Assembly: GCF_013371085.1 (NCBI RefSeq) | Contig: NZ_JABWCV010000004.1 | Span: forward strand, 1 to 64,000 | Length of the DNA stretch: 64,000 nucleotides | Source: Vreelandella maris | Lineage (GTDB): Bacteria > Pseudomonadota > Gammaproteobacteria > Pseudomonadales > Halomonadaceae | Reading direction: 5' to 3' | Shown here: one piece after another, positions 53,569 through 64,000 of the stretch | How positions within the stretch are numbered: position 1 is the first letter of the stretch | Layout of the letters: the number at the start of each line of letters is the position of its first letter | Position numbers and translations under genes: made by a program | Notes under the pieces: model-generated | Told to the model about the DNA's origin: nothing | Database searches by the model: none | What the model saw: only the letters and a program-made list of their open reading frames with translations

Positions 53569-53628
53569 GTTTTAGCCGTTTCGTTTAAAGAAATCTCTTC
53601 CCTAGGACTTCGCTATGCGACTTTTTGA
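53476..53628 (+). CDS. possible 50-residue peptide with five-residue period
   Basis: The frame from ATG 53476 to TGA 53626 passes through the 15-bp repeats and encodes V-F/L-K-x-I/M pentads (for example VFKLI, VLKTI, VLKTA, ILKIM). It ends 14 bases inside the MFS gene. It could be a leader peptide coupling to the transporter or a chance frame kept open by the repeats. No clear ribosome binding site is seen. Confidence 0.25.
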   Translation: MVFKLIVFEIIVLKTIVLKTAVLKISILKIMVLAVSFKEISSLGLRYATF

Positions 53629-55018
53629 AACTCGCCCTGGCGACGATGGCCTGCCTGGGCCTGAGCGTGCCTTGGCCGTGCTGGCGTTGGTAACCGGTAC
53701 CTTGATGGCGGTGGTGGACACCACCATGATCAATCTGGCGCTGCCCACCATCGCTGCGGATCTAAATGTGTCGGCATCCCGAGCGGTATGGATCACCAAC
53801 CTCTTTCAAGTGGTCTGTGCGGCTTTTTTGCTCGTCTTCGCGGGCATTAGCGAGTTGATCACGCGGCGCAGGCTTTACCTGTTCGGGCTGGCGACCTTTG
53901 TTACTGCTGCGCTGGGGGCAGCGCTATCGCGTAACCTGGAAACGCTGCTGGTGTTTCGCGCTTTCCAGGGGCTGGGCGCCGCCGCGACGCTCTCCATTGG
54001 TCCGTCGCTGTATCGGGCTATTTTCCCTTCGCGATTGCTGGGTAGCGCGCTGGGCTTGAGTGCGTTGGTGGTGGCCGGTGGCTACGCCGCGGGGCCCACA
54101 TTGAGCGGGGTGATCTTGTCGTTTGCCGACTGGCCCTGGCTGTTTGCCTTAAATGTGCCGCTGGGCCTCTGCTCGCTATGGTTGGCCAAGCGTGCCTTGC
54201 CCCAAGACGAGCGGCGAAAAGGCAGCTTCGATGTGGCTGGGGCATTGCTCTCGATCGTTATGCTGGCCAGCTTCTTTATTGCCATGGACGCCGTGAGCCA
54301 CGCCGCGCCGATTTGGCAAAGCGGTGGCTGGGCGCTACTGGCGGTGCTGGCCTGTGCCGGTTTTATTGCCCGCCAGCGTCGTGCGCCTTATCCATTACTG
54401 CCGCTTAGCGTATTTGCCGAGCCGCGCTTTACGCTGGCCGTTTCTGCCTCTGGGCTTGCCTTTATTGGCCAGGGTCTTACGTTTGTTGCCCTGTCATTTT
54501 TCTACCAGGAACAGATGGGGTTTTCACCGCTGGAAACCGCTTGGCTATTCACTCCCTGGCCGCTGGCTATCATGTTCGTTGGCCCTGTGGCCGGGCGCCT
54601 AGCCGACCGAATTAATCCCAGTATTCTTTCCAGTACAGGGCTTAGCTTGCTGATCATTGGCCTGATTGCGCTGGCGTTAGTTGATGAGTCGACCGGAGTA
54701 GCCGGCAGTTTATGGCGCACCGCGTTATGTGGCATTGGCTTTGGGCTGTTCCAGCCGCCCAATAATCGCGAAATGATGGGCAGCCTGCCGCCGGAGCGCA
54801 GCGCTAACGTTTCAGGGGTAATGAGCACCACGCGCACGGTGGGGCAGTCGTTCGGCGTCGCTCTGGTCGGCGCCGCCCTGGCGTTGGGGTGGCCGGTGCA
54901 GGTAACGCTCTGGTTGGGGGCGGTAACCACGCTGCTAGCGCTATTGGCAAGCGTTGCACGTATGCCACTGGCAAGGCGTGCATTACACGCTCGTCGGGCA
55001 TCGTCTGCCGGGCAGTAA
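53615..55018 (+). CDS. MFS drug efflux transporter (DHA2, 14-helix)
   Basis: A 467-residue transporter. It shows motif D1 (LALPTIAADLNVSASRAVWI after VVDTTMINL), RGLYL-type loop motif (ITRRRLYLFG), motif C on helix 5 (LVVAGGYAAGPTLSGVI) and about 14 hydrophobic segments. It likely exports drugs or organic cations with proton antiport. Its start overlaps the repeat-encoded frame. No regulator is beside it. Confidence 0.85.
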   Translation: MRLFETRPGDDGLPGPERALAVLALVTGTLMAVVDTTMINLALPTIAADLNVSASRAVWITNLFQVVCAAFLLVFAGISELITRRRLYLFGLATFVTAALGAALSRNLETLLVFRAFQGLGAAATLSIGPSLYRAIFPSRLLGSALGLSALVVAGGYAAGPTLSGVILSFADWPWLFALNVPLGLCSLWLAKRALPQDERRKGSFDVAGALLSIVMLASFFIAMDAVSHAAPIWQSGGWALLAVLACAGFIARQRRAPYPLLPLSVFAEPRFTLAVSASGLAFIGQGLTFVALSFFYQEQMGFSPLETAWLFTPWPLAIMFVGPVAGRLADRINPSILSSTGLSLLIIGLIALALVDESTGVAGSLWRTALCGIGFGLFQPPNNREMMGSLPPERSANVSGVMSTTRTVGQSFGVALVGAALALGWPVQVTLWLGAVTTLLALLASVARMPLARRALHARRASSAGQ

Positions 55019-55059
55019 GCGCGTACAATAAAATGGTTTGTAATCTCAAGGAGACCCCC

Positions 55060-55368
55060 ATGACGCTGCAGACACAGATTGAGCAGAAGTTAGCGGCACT
55101 CGCGCCCGATGTGCTGCAGGTTGAAAACGAAAGCCATATGCACAGCGTGCCCGCGAACTCTGAAACCCACTTCAAAGTGACGCTGGTAAGCGATGCCTTC
55201 GACGGCATGATGCCGGTGAAGCGCCACCAGCAGATTTATGCGCTGCTGGCCGATGAGCTGTCAGGGCCGGTGCATGCCCTGGCGCTGCATCTTTATACGC
55301 CCGCCGAGTGGCAGGCGCGTGGCGGAGAGCGTCCGAATTCGCCCAACTGCCGTGGCGGCGGAAAGTGA
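55060..55368 (+). CDS. BolA-family protein
   Basis: A 102-residue BolA-type protein with SHMHSVPANSETHFKVTLVSDAFDGM and VKRHQQIYALLADEL, the class II KH-like fold. BolA proteins partner with monothiol glutaredoxins in iron-sulfur trafficking and affect cell shape. AAGGAG precedes the ATG. Its stop overlaps the GTG start of the next gene (GTGA). Confidence 0.9.
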   Translation: MTLQTQIEQKLAALAPDVLQVENESHMHSVPANSETHFKVTLVSDAFDGMMPVKRHQQIYALLADELSGPVHALALHLYTPAEWQARGGERPNSPNCRGGGK

Positions 55369-56243
55369 ACCAGGAAGTTATTCGGCGCCACTATCTGGAC
55401 GCCATGGGCATTACCGCCTGGGGCTCGCGCTACCAACTACCCAATGCACTGCCTACTGAAGCCTGCGATTGGGACGATGTTGCGCCAGCCCCTACGCCAC
55501 CCCGGGAGCGGCTGCAGGCGCTGTTGGATGATGCCCCCGCTCCAAGGCGGAACGCGCCTGAACCTCAGGCGTCAGGCGAGGCGATAGCCTCGCCTTCGGC
55601 AGTACGCGCGTTGTTGCTGAAGGATAAGCCCAGCTCAGAAAAATCGGACCAAGCCAAACAGAGCCAAACCAAGCAGGTTGGCGCCCAATCCGATAAGGCT
55701 GAGCCTACTGCTGATGCAACACTTGCTACGCCAGCCAAGCCCCTTAAGTTCTCCCTCTCCTGTCTATGCCTTAATGGCCGCTGGTTAGTGCTGCAAGCGG
55801 GCGAAATGCGTGCACTTGAGCAGCAAATGTTGGCTAATCTACTTCAAGCAGCGGGTATTCAGCAGAGCGCATTGCCGGAAGTAACGCACTTTACTTGGCC
55901 GCAAATGACCAATGCCTTTGCTGTTGAGGACCCACTAGATGAAGCGCGCGAAGGGTTAGCAGCCTTTATTGCAGGCCAAGTAAGTCGGCAGGAGTGGCAG
56001 CTAACCCGGCTGCTCTGGTGGGGCGAGCTGGGCGCTGGCCAAGCGCCGCTGGATCGTATACTGAACGTGAACGAAGGCCAAAGTCACACGCTCTCGCTAC
56101 CTGTCTGGCAGGGGCCAGCGCTTGCCGCCCTTCTCGACGGTACCCATAGTAAGCGCGCTCTGTGGCCAGAGCTGCAGGCCTTAAACCAGCAGTGGACGCG
56201 CGATAGTTCAACCGTCGCTGAGCCAGCAGTTAATGATCACTGA
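55365..56243 (+). CDS. HolD-like protein, candidate DNA polymerase III psi subunit
   Basis: A 292-residue protein. The N-terminus reads YLDAMGITAWGSRYQLP, similar in pattern to the start of E. coli HolD (LQQLGITQWSLRRP), which binds the clamp-loader. A Pro/Ser/Lys-rich linker follows (about 60-145). A C-terminal domain has LSCLCLNGRWLVLQAGEM, resembling the strand of HolD. In E. coli holD is directly followed by rimI, as here. The protein is twice the usual psi length. The start is a GTG overlapping the BolA stop. Assignment is by synteny and a short motif. Confidence 0.5.
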   Translation: MNQEVIRRHYLDAMGITAWGSRYQLPNALPTEACDWDDVAPAPTPPRERLQALLDDAPAPRRNAPEPQASGEAIASPSAVRALLLKDKPSSEKSDQAKQSQTKQVGAQSDKAEPTADATLATPAKPLKFSLSCLCLNGRWLVLQAGEMRALEQQMLANLLQAAGIQQSALPEVTHFTWPQMTNAFAVEDPLDEAREGLAAFIAGQVSRQEWQLTRLLWWGELGAGQAPLDRILNVNEGQSHTLSLPVWQGPALAALLDGTHSKRALWPELQALNQQWTRDSSTVAEPAVNDH

Positions 56244-56709
56244 GCTTAGCGTTGAGCATCTAGCCTTATTGACGGCTCTTGAGGGTCAGGCGCAAAGCGG
56301 TACCTCCGACTCACAAATGCTGGAAGCACTGGGCAGCCAAGACACCTGTGTAGTGGGCTGGTGGCAGGGTGAAAAGCTGCAAGGTTATGCCATCGTGGCG
56401 CGACTGCCGTTTGAGGCGGAGCTGCAAGCGATAGGGGTTGTGCCTGAGTGCCGCCGCAGTGGGGCGGGCTTGGCATTGATGGAAGCCGTTTTAACGCAAG
56501 CCCAACGCTGGTCAAGCGAGCGACTGTTGTTGGAAGTGCGAGTGGGGAATCTAAGCGCTATTCGGCTCTATCAGCGCATGGGGCTTACCGAAGACGGGTA
56601 CCGGAAAGGATACTACCCGGCTCAGGCCGCTCATTCGGCCCCAAGCGACCCAGCTGCACAAAGTACCGCTGGGCGCGAGGATGCACTGCTGATGTCGCGG
56701 ACACTCTAA
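56233..56709 (+). CDS. rimI: ribosomal-protein-alanine N-acetyltransferase RimI
   Basis: A 158-residue GNAT protein. The acetyl-CoA loop is VVPECRRSGAGLALM and the later motif is LEVRVGNLSAIRLYQRMGL. It acetylates the N-terminal alanine of S18. It overlaps the HolD-like gene by 11 bases. Confidence 0.9.
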   Translation: MITELSVEHLALLTALEGQAQSGTSDSQMLEALGSQDTCVVGWWQGEKLQGYAIVARLPFEAELQAIGVVPECRRSGAGLALMEAVLTQAQRWSSERLLLEVRVGNLSAIRLYQRMGLTEDGYRKGYYPAQAAHSAPSDPAAQSTAGREDALLMSRTL

Positions 56710-56747
56710 GCTGGTCGTGAGACTCTGTCGGCCGCGAGTGGCGTCGA

Positions 56748-56942
56748 TTAAGAGGCGCTGGACGTGTCGAGACTATCGAATTTGCTGAGTAGGCTATTGA
56801 GGCGACGCTCCCACTCTTCGCGCTCCTCTTTCAGCTTGGCGTTTTCGCCACGCAGCTCTTCATTTTCCAGTTTCATCATTTCCAGCGCATCAACAGTATC
56901 GGTGACTTTCTGTTCAAGCTGATTAAATAGTTCCAAGCTCAT
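56748..56942 (-). CDS. zapB: cell division protein ZapB-like
   Basis: A 64-residue pure coiled coil (LFNQLEQKVTDTVDALEMMKLENEELRGENAKL...), typical of ZapB, which stabilises the Z ring and links it to MatP. GGGAGATATAC precedes the ATG at 56942; the frame extends to 57056, but that portion is AT-rich and unrelated. It lies 135 bases downstream of rsmD on the same strand. Confidence 0.85.
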   Translation of the reverse strand: MSLELFNQLEQKVTDTVDALEMMKLENEELRGENAKLKEEREEWERRLNSLLSKFDSLDTSSAS

Positions 56943-57076
56943 GTATATCTCCCTAGCGTAAAAACGAGACCAAAAAAACGGTAGTAAAAAAGTACCCAAA
57001 AAAACAAGCGGAAAGCTTGCCAGCAGGGACGAATGAAGCGAGCGTAACGCCACCACCGCGTGGCGGCAAGCGCTGT

Positions 57077-57709
57077 TTACCGCTGGTGACGTTGATAGAG
57101 CCGTGCGGTGCTTTCACCCGCCTGGGTTTCGCGGTGTAACTGCCAGTTGGCGGGCACCTCTGGGGCAAGCGATGTCTCGGTTTCTAGGTAAATCATTGCC
57201 CCGTCACTCAACCAGCCGCCACTCTCCAGCGCTTTACAGCATGGTTCGGCCAACTGCTGATGAAAGGGCGGGTCGAGAAATACCAGTGAATAGGGCTGTG
57301 CAGGACGTGTCAGGTAGGTCTGAACATCGTTAATATGCACCGCGCTTGAGGTAATATGCAGAGAGGTCAGATTAGTCGACAGCTGCGCTGCCACCCGCGG
57401 GTCGCGCTCGACAAAATCGACACAGGCCGCACCGCGAGAGACCGCTTCAATTCCGAGTGCGCCGGTACCGGCGAAGAGGTCGAGTACCTGTTGACCATAA
57501 AGCTGCTGCCCTAGCCAATTGAACAGCGTTTCACGCACGCGGTCAGGTGTTGGGCGCAGGCCGGGGCTATCCAATATGGGCAGCTGGCGGCGGCGAAACT
57601 CACCGCCGATAATGCGCAGTTTGCCAAGTGATTTACCAAGCGGTTTGCCACCTCGCTGAGCAGGCGTGCGGCGGGAAGCGGATGAGCGGGAGGAGCGTTG
57701 TCGTGTCAT
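57077..57709 (-). CDS. rsmD: 16S rRNA (guanine966-N2)-methyltransferase RsmD
   Basis: A 210-residue methyltransferase with LRIIGGEFRRRQLP and RPTPDRVRETLFNWL, the SAM motif VLDLFAGTGALGIEA and the catalytic FLDPPFH. It methylates G966 of 16S rRNA. It is divergent from ftsY, the standard arrangement. A TTG at 57739 is an alternative start. Confidence 0.92.
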   Translation of the reverse strand: MTRQRSSRSSASRRTPAQRGGKPLGKSLGKLRIIGGEFRRRQLPILDSPGLRPTPDRVRETLFNWLGQQLYGQQVLDLFAGTGALGIEAVSRGAACVDFVERDPRVAAQLSTNLTSLHITSSAVHINDVQTYLTRPAQPYSLVFLDPPFHQQLAEPCCKALESGGWLSDGAMIYLETETSLAPEVPANWQLHRETQAGESTARLYQRHQR

Positions 57710-57799
57710 GAGGCGGATTGTAGCGGGCTGCTTATCCAAAGTCTCGGGTTAGGGTGTTAGCATAACCTTAATGTTCACTATTTATATTGAGTAACACAC

Positions 57800-59091
<1,292 letters not shown>

Positions 59092-59095
<4 letters not shown>

Positions 59096-59760
59096 TTGCC
59101 TTTGAGCATGTGGGAAAACGCTACGGCGGTCGTTTCGAAGCCCTGGCGCATCTCAACTTTCGGGTCGCTCGGGGCGAGATGGTGTTTCTGACCGGCCACT
59201 CCGGTGCGGGGAAAAGCTCGCTACTACGCTTAGTGATGCGTCTTGAGAAACCTAGTCGCGGACGCGTCGTCGTGGCGGGGCACGATATTGCCCAACTGCA
59301 TGCCAGTCAGGTGCCGTTCTATCGGCGTCAGATTGGCGTGGTCTTTCAGGATCACCAACTGCTATTTGATCGCAGTATTTTCCACAATGTCTCGCTGCCA
59401 CTGGAGATCCAAGGGGTTGAGCCCCGTGAAGCCGCCCGCCGCGTGCGTGCAGCGTTAGATAAAGTGGGGCTGCTGCACCGTGAAAAGGCGTTGCCGATAG
59501 AACTGTCGGGTGGCGAGCAGCAGCGCGTCGGTATTGCCCGGGCGGTGGTCAATAAGCCTGCGCTACTGCTTGCCGATGAGCCCACGGGTAATCTGGATCC
59601 ACAGCTGTCAGCGGATATTATGGCGCTGTTTGAGGATTTTAACCGAATTGGTACCACGGTAATGATCGCCAGCCACGACTTGGCCCTGATTGCCCAGTTG
59701 CGCCACCGCATCCTGCGTTTAAGCGATGGTCGTTTGGTGGCCGACGAGGGGGCAGCATGA
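59092..59760 (+). CDS. ftsE: cell division ATP-binding protein FtsE
   Basis: A 222-residue ABC ATPase with Walker A GHSGAGKSS, Q-loop, signature LSGGEQQRV and Walker B ALLLADEPTGNLDP. With FtsX it controls periplasmic amidases via EnvC. It overlaps both neighbours by four bases. Confidence 0.96.
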
Positions 59761-60800
59761 AGTCCTCCGCGACCCCAAGGCGCCAGCAGGGAGCGGCATT
59801 AAAAACGCCGCGTAAAGCCGCTGCTAAACCACTGGCCGATAAACCCTCACAGCGAGGTGCGCGTTCCCAGCAAACGCGCTTTTCCAGCCGCCTGCGGGCC
59901 TGGGGACGCCACCATCGCAGCATGGCGTGGGATAGTTTTCAGCGCTTGGTACGTTATCCCTTGGGTAACCTGCTGACGATGCTAGCCATCGCCATTGCCC
60001 TGGTGCTGCCCGCTGCGTTGTGGTTGACCCTGGACAGTGCGCGCCTGCTGGATGCCGAGCTTGATGAAAGCGCCACGCTTACCGTTTATCTGGAATTGAG
60101 CACCGACGCTGCCCAGGCGCAACGTATAGAAGAAGCGGTCAACGCTGAGCAGAGCGTGCTCGAAACCCGGTTGATCAGCGCTGAGCAGGGCATGGCGGAG
60201 TTTCAGCAGTCGCTGGGGCTGGATAATGCCTTGGCGGGTTTGGAGAGCAACCCGCTGCCCATCAGTATCGTGGTGCACCCGTCAAGCATCGAACCGGTCG
60301 CCATGCAGCAGTTGGCTGCTACGCTTGAAGCCTTTTCTGGGGTTGATGAGGTGCGTCTTGATCTGGCCTGGGTGGAGCGACTGAGGAATCTGGCTGAACT
60401 GGGAAGGCGCGTTGCCCTGGCGCTGGGAGCGCTGTTTGGCCTGGGCGTTTTGCTAGTGGTTGGCAACACTATTCGCCTGTCGGTGGAAAGTCGCCGCCGC
60501 GAGATTGAAGTGGTGATGCTGATTGGCGCCACTCACGCCTTTGTCAGACGCCCATTTCTGTACAGCGGGGCTTGGTACGGTGTCGGTGGTGGGCTGTTAG
60601 CGCTGGGTCTGTTAGGCCTGGGGAATCATTGGCTTTCTCTCCCGGTAGCTGCCCTGGCGGCGAGCTACGGTGCCAGCTTCTCATTACCTCAACTCGACGT
60701 GACAGGCTCTACAATTCTGCTATCTTGCAGTACACTACTAGGCTGGTTGGGTGCTTGGTTGGCGGTAACTCGCCATCTCTCAAGTATCCGCCCAAAATGA
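59757..60800 (+). CDS. ftsX: cell division membrane protein FtsX
   Basis: A 347-residue permease with a basic cytosolic N-terminus (about 1-65), helix 1 (LLTMLAIAIALVLPAAL), a periplasmic domain and three C-terminal helices in the FtsX order. It anchors FtsE at the septum. The basic extension is longer than in E. coli. Confidence 0.93.
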   Translation: MKSSATPRRQQGAALKTPRKAAAKPLADKPSQRGARSQQTRFSSRLRAWGRHHRSMAWDSFQRLVRYPLGNLLTMLAIAIALVLPAALWLTLDSARLLDAELDESATLTVYLELSTDAAQAQRIEEAVNAEQSVLETRLISAEQGMAEFQQSLGLDNALAGLESNPLPISIVVHPSSIEPVAMQQLAATLEAFSGVDEVRLDLAWVERLRNLAELGRRVALALGALFGLGVLLVVGNTIRLSVESRRREIEVVMLIGATHAFVRRPFLYSGAWYGVGGGLLALGLLGLGNHWLSLPVAALAASYGASFSLPQLDVTGSTILLSCSTLLGWLGAWLAVTRHLSSIRPK

Positions 60801-60933
60801 TTCAGCAGGCCGATTCAATAGCGCGTGAACCTTATTCTCGCGATAGGGTCTTTGTAGGACAGAATTTAAGGTAATAGGTTATTGATAACGTGCTACGTCA
60901 ACCACGATGGGTTACAGGGGAGACCACCTGCAC

Positions 60934-61800
60934 ATGAGCACTAGTCTTATACCGGTGGGGCAGCTTTCACCCGGCGGTGATCTGGGCGGCTATATCCGCG
61001 CAGTTAATGGAATTTCGGTTTTAACCGCTGATGAAGAGCGAGAGCTCGCCTATCGCCTTTACGATGACGGTGATCTAGAAGCTGCTCGGCGTTTAGTGAT
61101 GTCACATTTGCGCTTTGTGGTTCACATTGCGCGTAGTTATTCTGGCTATGGGTTACCCCAAGCCGATTTAATTCAAGAAGGTAACGTCGGCTTAATGAAA
61201 GCCGTCAAGCGCTTCGACCCTAATCAAGGCGTTCGTCTGGTCTCTTTTGCCGTGCATTGGATCAAAGCGGAAATTCACGAATTTGTGCTGCGTAACTGGC
61301 GTATCGTCAAGATTGCCACCACCAAAGCACAGCGTAAGCTGTTCTTTAATCTGCGTAGCGCGAAGAAGCGCTTGGCGTGGCTGAACAACGACGAAGTGTC
61401 CGCCATTGCTAAAGATCTCGACGTTAAGCCTGAGATCGTGCGCGATATGGAAGGGCGTCTCTCCTCTTACGATGCTGGCTTTGATGCGCCCGCAGGCGAT
61501 GATGAAGAGAGTACCTATCAGGCGCCGGTGCATTTCCTGGATGACGCCGCATCAGACCCTGCCACGCAGTTGGAAGATAGCAACTTCGAGGAAGACTCGA
61601 CGCGCCGGTTACAGGTCGCGCTTGAGGGGCTTGATGAGCGCTCGCGGGATATCCTGCAGCGTCGCTGGTTAGCCGATAGTAAAGAGACGCTGCACGACCT
61701 AGCCGATGTCTATGGGGTCAGCGCTGAGCGTATTCGTCAGCTTGAAAAGAATGCGATGAAAAAGCTGCGCCAGAAAATGGGCGAGCCGATGGTGGCTTAA
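60934..61800 (+). CDS. rpoH: heat-shock sigma factor RpoH (sigma-32)
   Basis: A 288-residue sigma-70 family factor: [19 protein letters not shown], region 2 ([32 protein letters not shown]), the RpoH box QRKLFFNLR at about 133-141, and the region 4 HTH ([20 protein letters not shown]). It directs heat-shock transcription. The start at 60934 agrees with family starts; GGGGAG is 11 bases upstream. It lies 133 bases after ftsX. Confidence 0.95.
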   Translation: MSTSLIPVGQLSPGGDLGGYIRAVNGISVLTADEERELAYRLYDDGDLEAARRLVMSHLRFVVHIARSYSGYGLPQADLIQEGNVGLMKAVKRFDPNQGVRLVSFAVHWIKAEIHEFVLRNWRIVKIATTKAQRKLFFNLRSAKKRLAWLNNDEVSAIAKDLDVKPEIVRDMEGRLSSYDAGFDAPAGDDEESTYQAPVHFLDDAASDPATQLEDSNFEEDSTRRLQVALEGLDERSRDILQRRWLADSKETLHDLADVYGVSAERIRQLEKNAMKKLRQKMGEPMVA

Positions 61801-61825
61801 GTCAGCTGGTAGTATTTGTCGTATT

Positions 61826-61861
61826 AAAAAACCGGCCCTTGCAAAAGGTGCCGGTTTTTTT
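61826..61861 (+). terminator. terminator after rpoH
   Basis: AAAAAACCGGC pairs with GCCGGTTTTTTT around a loop of about 13 bases, ending in seven T. As the arms are symmetrical it may work for both rpoH and the convergent slmA. Confidence 0.85.
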
Positions 61862-61886
61862 GTGTAGCCTTCATCTGCGGTTTAAT

Positions 61887-62495
61887 CTAGGCGGGCTGTG
61901 CCGCGGCGCGCAGTAGTTGCGCAGATAACAGCGACCATTGATCTTCCCAGTGTTCGGTGGGTAGGCGCTTAAAGTCGCTGCGTACGTACTGCGAAATCCG
62001 GCCTTCTGCCTGGGCCGCTAGCAAATTAGCGGCGGCGGAAGCGGGAATCGTAGGGCGCAGACCTTCACGCAGCTCGGCTTCGCGCAGAATCTGCTTGAGC
62101 TGCATCTCCAGGCGTTCAAACAGTTGATTAACCCGCTGGCGTAGCCGGGCTGTTTCGCCGGTGAGTACGTCGCCCCCCATCACCCGGGCCAGCCCAGGAT
62201 TTTTCTCAGCAAAGCCCAGTAGCAGCGCCAAGATGGTGCCGCAACGGGTAGTGGCGTCGGGCACGTCGTCTAAAATACGCGTAATGCGTTCAAAAATGCT
62301 CTCTTCAATAAAATCAATCAGCCCCTCAAACATACGTGCTTTGCTGGGGAAGTGACGGTAGAGCGCTGCTTCTGAAACACCTACCTGACGAGCGAGAGCG
62401 GCGGTAGTAATGCGTTTGCCACTGTCTTCTTCAAGCATCAATGCCAGTGCTTGGAGTATCTGCTCGCGGCGGCGAGGTTTTTGATCTTCGCTCAT
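61887..62495 (-). CDS. slmA: nucleoid occlusion factor SlmA
   Basis: A 202-residue TetR-fold protein with HTH ITTAALARQVGVSEAALYRHFPSK and the SlmA-type continuation ARMFEGLIDFIEESIF. SlmA blocks FtsZ assembly over the chromosome. It lies 19 bases after argB, a pairing seen in gammaproteobacteria. Confidence 0.93.
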   Translation of the reverse strand: MSEDQKPRRREQILQALALMLEEDSGKRITTAALARQVGVSEAALYRHFPSKARMFEGLIDFIEESIFERITRILDDVPDATTRCGTILALLLGFAEKNPGLARVMGGDVLTGETARLRQRVNQLFERLEMQLKQILREAELREGLRPTIPASAAANLLAAQAEGRISQYVRSDFKRLPTEHWEDQWSLLSAQLLRAAAQPA

Positions 62496-62514
62496 GATGT
62501 GCCCTCCGTCGCGG

Positions 62515-63435
<921 letters not shown>

Positions 63436-63533
63436 TTATTATGCTGCTAACGTTTATGTCGATTGTGTCGTGAGGGTCGCGCTTTCTAAGCGCGCGATCC
63501 CTTCAGTGCCTGACTTTGTGAAGAGCTATCCCA

Positions 63534-64000
63534 TTACTGGGGCAGCTCGATATCTGGCGCGACGCGCTGTAGCGCGTTATTAAATACCGCTTTGATACGT
63601 GCGAGGGCGGCATCGTCCTTCCCTTCAAAGCGCATGACCAGGGCAGGCGTGGTGTTGGAGGCGCGGCACAATCCCCAGCCATCCGGGTAATCAACGCGAA
63701 TGCCATCTAACGTGGTTTTGATACCTTCGCCGAAGTCGCCCTCGCGAGCAAGCTTATCCATTAGAGAAAATTTGTTAGCGTCGGTAACCGCAATATTTAT
63801 TTCCGGGGTACCAACGTCTTGGGGAAATGTGGCGAAAAAAGTATCCGCATCGTCAGGCTGGTTGGCGAGAATTTCTACCAGCCTAGCGGCGGCATAAAGG
63901 CCATCGTCAAAACCATACCAGCGCTCTTGGAAAAAAATATGTCCGCTCATCTCTCCGCCCAACTGAGCGCCGGTCTCTTTCATGCGCGCTTTGATCAGGG
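63534..64000 (-). CDS. algC: phosphomannomutase/phosphoglucomutase AlgC, C-terminal part
   Basis: This is the C-terminal 155 residues of an alpha-D-phosphohexomutase, running off the right edge. GGEMSGHIFF is the sugar-binding loop of domain 3. The phosphate-binding loop of domain 4 is RASNTTPALVMRFEG. It interconverts mannose-6-P and mannose-1-P or the glucose equivalents. algC-argB order is typical of pseudomonads and relatives. Confidence 0.9.
   Translation of the reverse strand, partial: LIKARMKETGAQLGGEMSGHIFFQERWYGFDDGLYAAARLVEILANQPDDADTFFATFPQDVGTPEINIAVTDANKFSLMDKLAREGDFGEGIKTTLDGIRVDYPDGWGLCRASNTTPALVMRFEGKDDAALARIKAVFNNALQRVAPDIELPQ

Noticed and set aside
56943-57056. N-terminal hydrophobic extension of ZapB
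   Set aside because: It is upstream of a strong ribosome binding site and is not part of the coiled-coil family; it is leader DNA read in frame.

Overview
The window looks like chromosomal DNA of a Halomonas-type gammaproteobacterium (Halomonadaceae). This is inferred from protein character and gene order, not from a database search. Supporting signs are a prfB with the classical in-frame UGA frameshift, minCDE, ftsYEX-rpoH, ffh / rpsP-rimM-trmD-rplS, xerD-dsbC-hom-thrC-recJ, an acetoacetyl-CoA reductase (phaB) and the acidic, moderately GC-rich proteins usual in moderate halophiles.

Left arm (1 to about 13.8 kb) is accessory. An IS5-type transposase tail abuts a beheaded MFS efflux gene. 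Next come an XdhC/PaoD-like molybdenum cofactor chaperone, a membrane cytochrome b-like protein with a cytochrome P460, two exported alpha/beta hydrolases, an exported protein with two carboxymuconolactone-decarboxylase domains and a cupin, and a Tat-exported PaoABC-type aldehyde oxidoreductase. Divergently transcribed are a stand-alone cupin, an SDR and an aldo/keto reductase. Together they read as a carbonyl or ester handling module with an exported half (hydrolases, aldehyde oxidase, haem proteins) and a cytosolic half (cupin, SDR, AKR). No regulator gene is visible in it.

13.8 to 17.2 kb is the end of an integrative element at an initiator tRNA gene. It holds an OB-fold/HD-domain protein whose tail is frameshifted at a homopolymer, a tyrosine integrase, an excisionase-like HTH protein, a divergent XRE regulator with operator-like palindromes, and three TGGGCAC sites spaced exactly 11 bp apart beside tRNA-fMet.

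17.2 to 64 kb is mostly core genome: phaB, a DUF349 protein, minCDE, sbcB, an insulinase-family protease, a degenerate SRAP protein, a TetR/acyltransferase pair, a CNNM/CorC-type protein, a CcsA/YpjD-like protein, ffh, the rpsP operon, xerD-dsbC-hom-thrC-recJ, YitT, a very long pentapeptide-repeat membrane protein, a MerR regulator-copA copper operon with an unlisted 26-residue membrane peptide, fadL-like, prfB-lysS, an MFS exporter, bolA-like, a HolD-like gene and rimI, zapB, rsmD, ftsYEX, rpoH, slmA, argB and the end of algC.

The most unusual items are the SRAP protein lacking all four active-site residues, the phased TGGGCAC sites at the tRNA, the P460/cytochrome b pair beside a periplasmic aldehyde oxidase, seven 15-bp repeats that keep a 50-codon frame open, the 26-residue CopA companion, and the roughly 43-coil-segment pentapeptide protein with His-Phe at every second segment.
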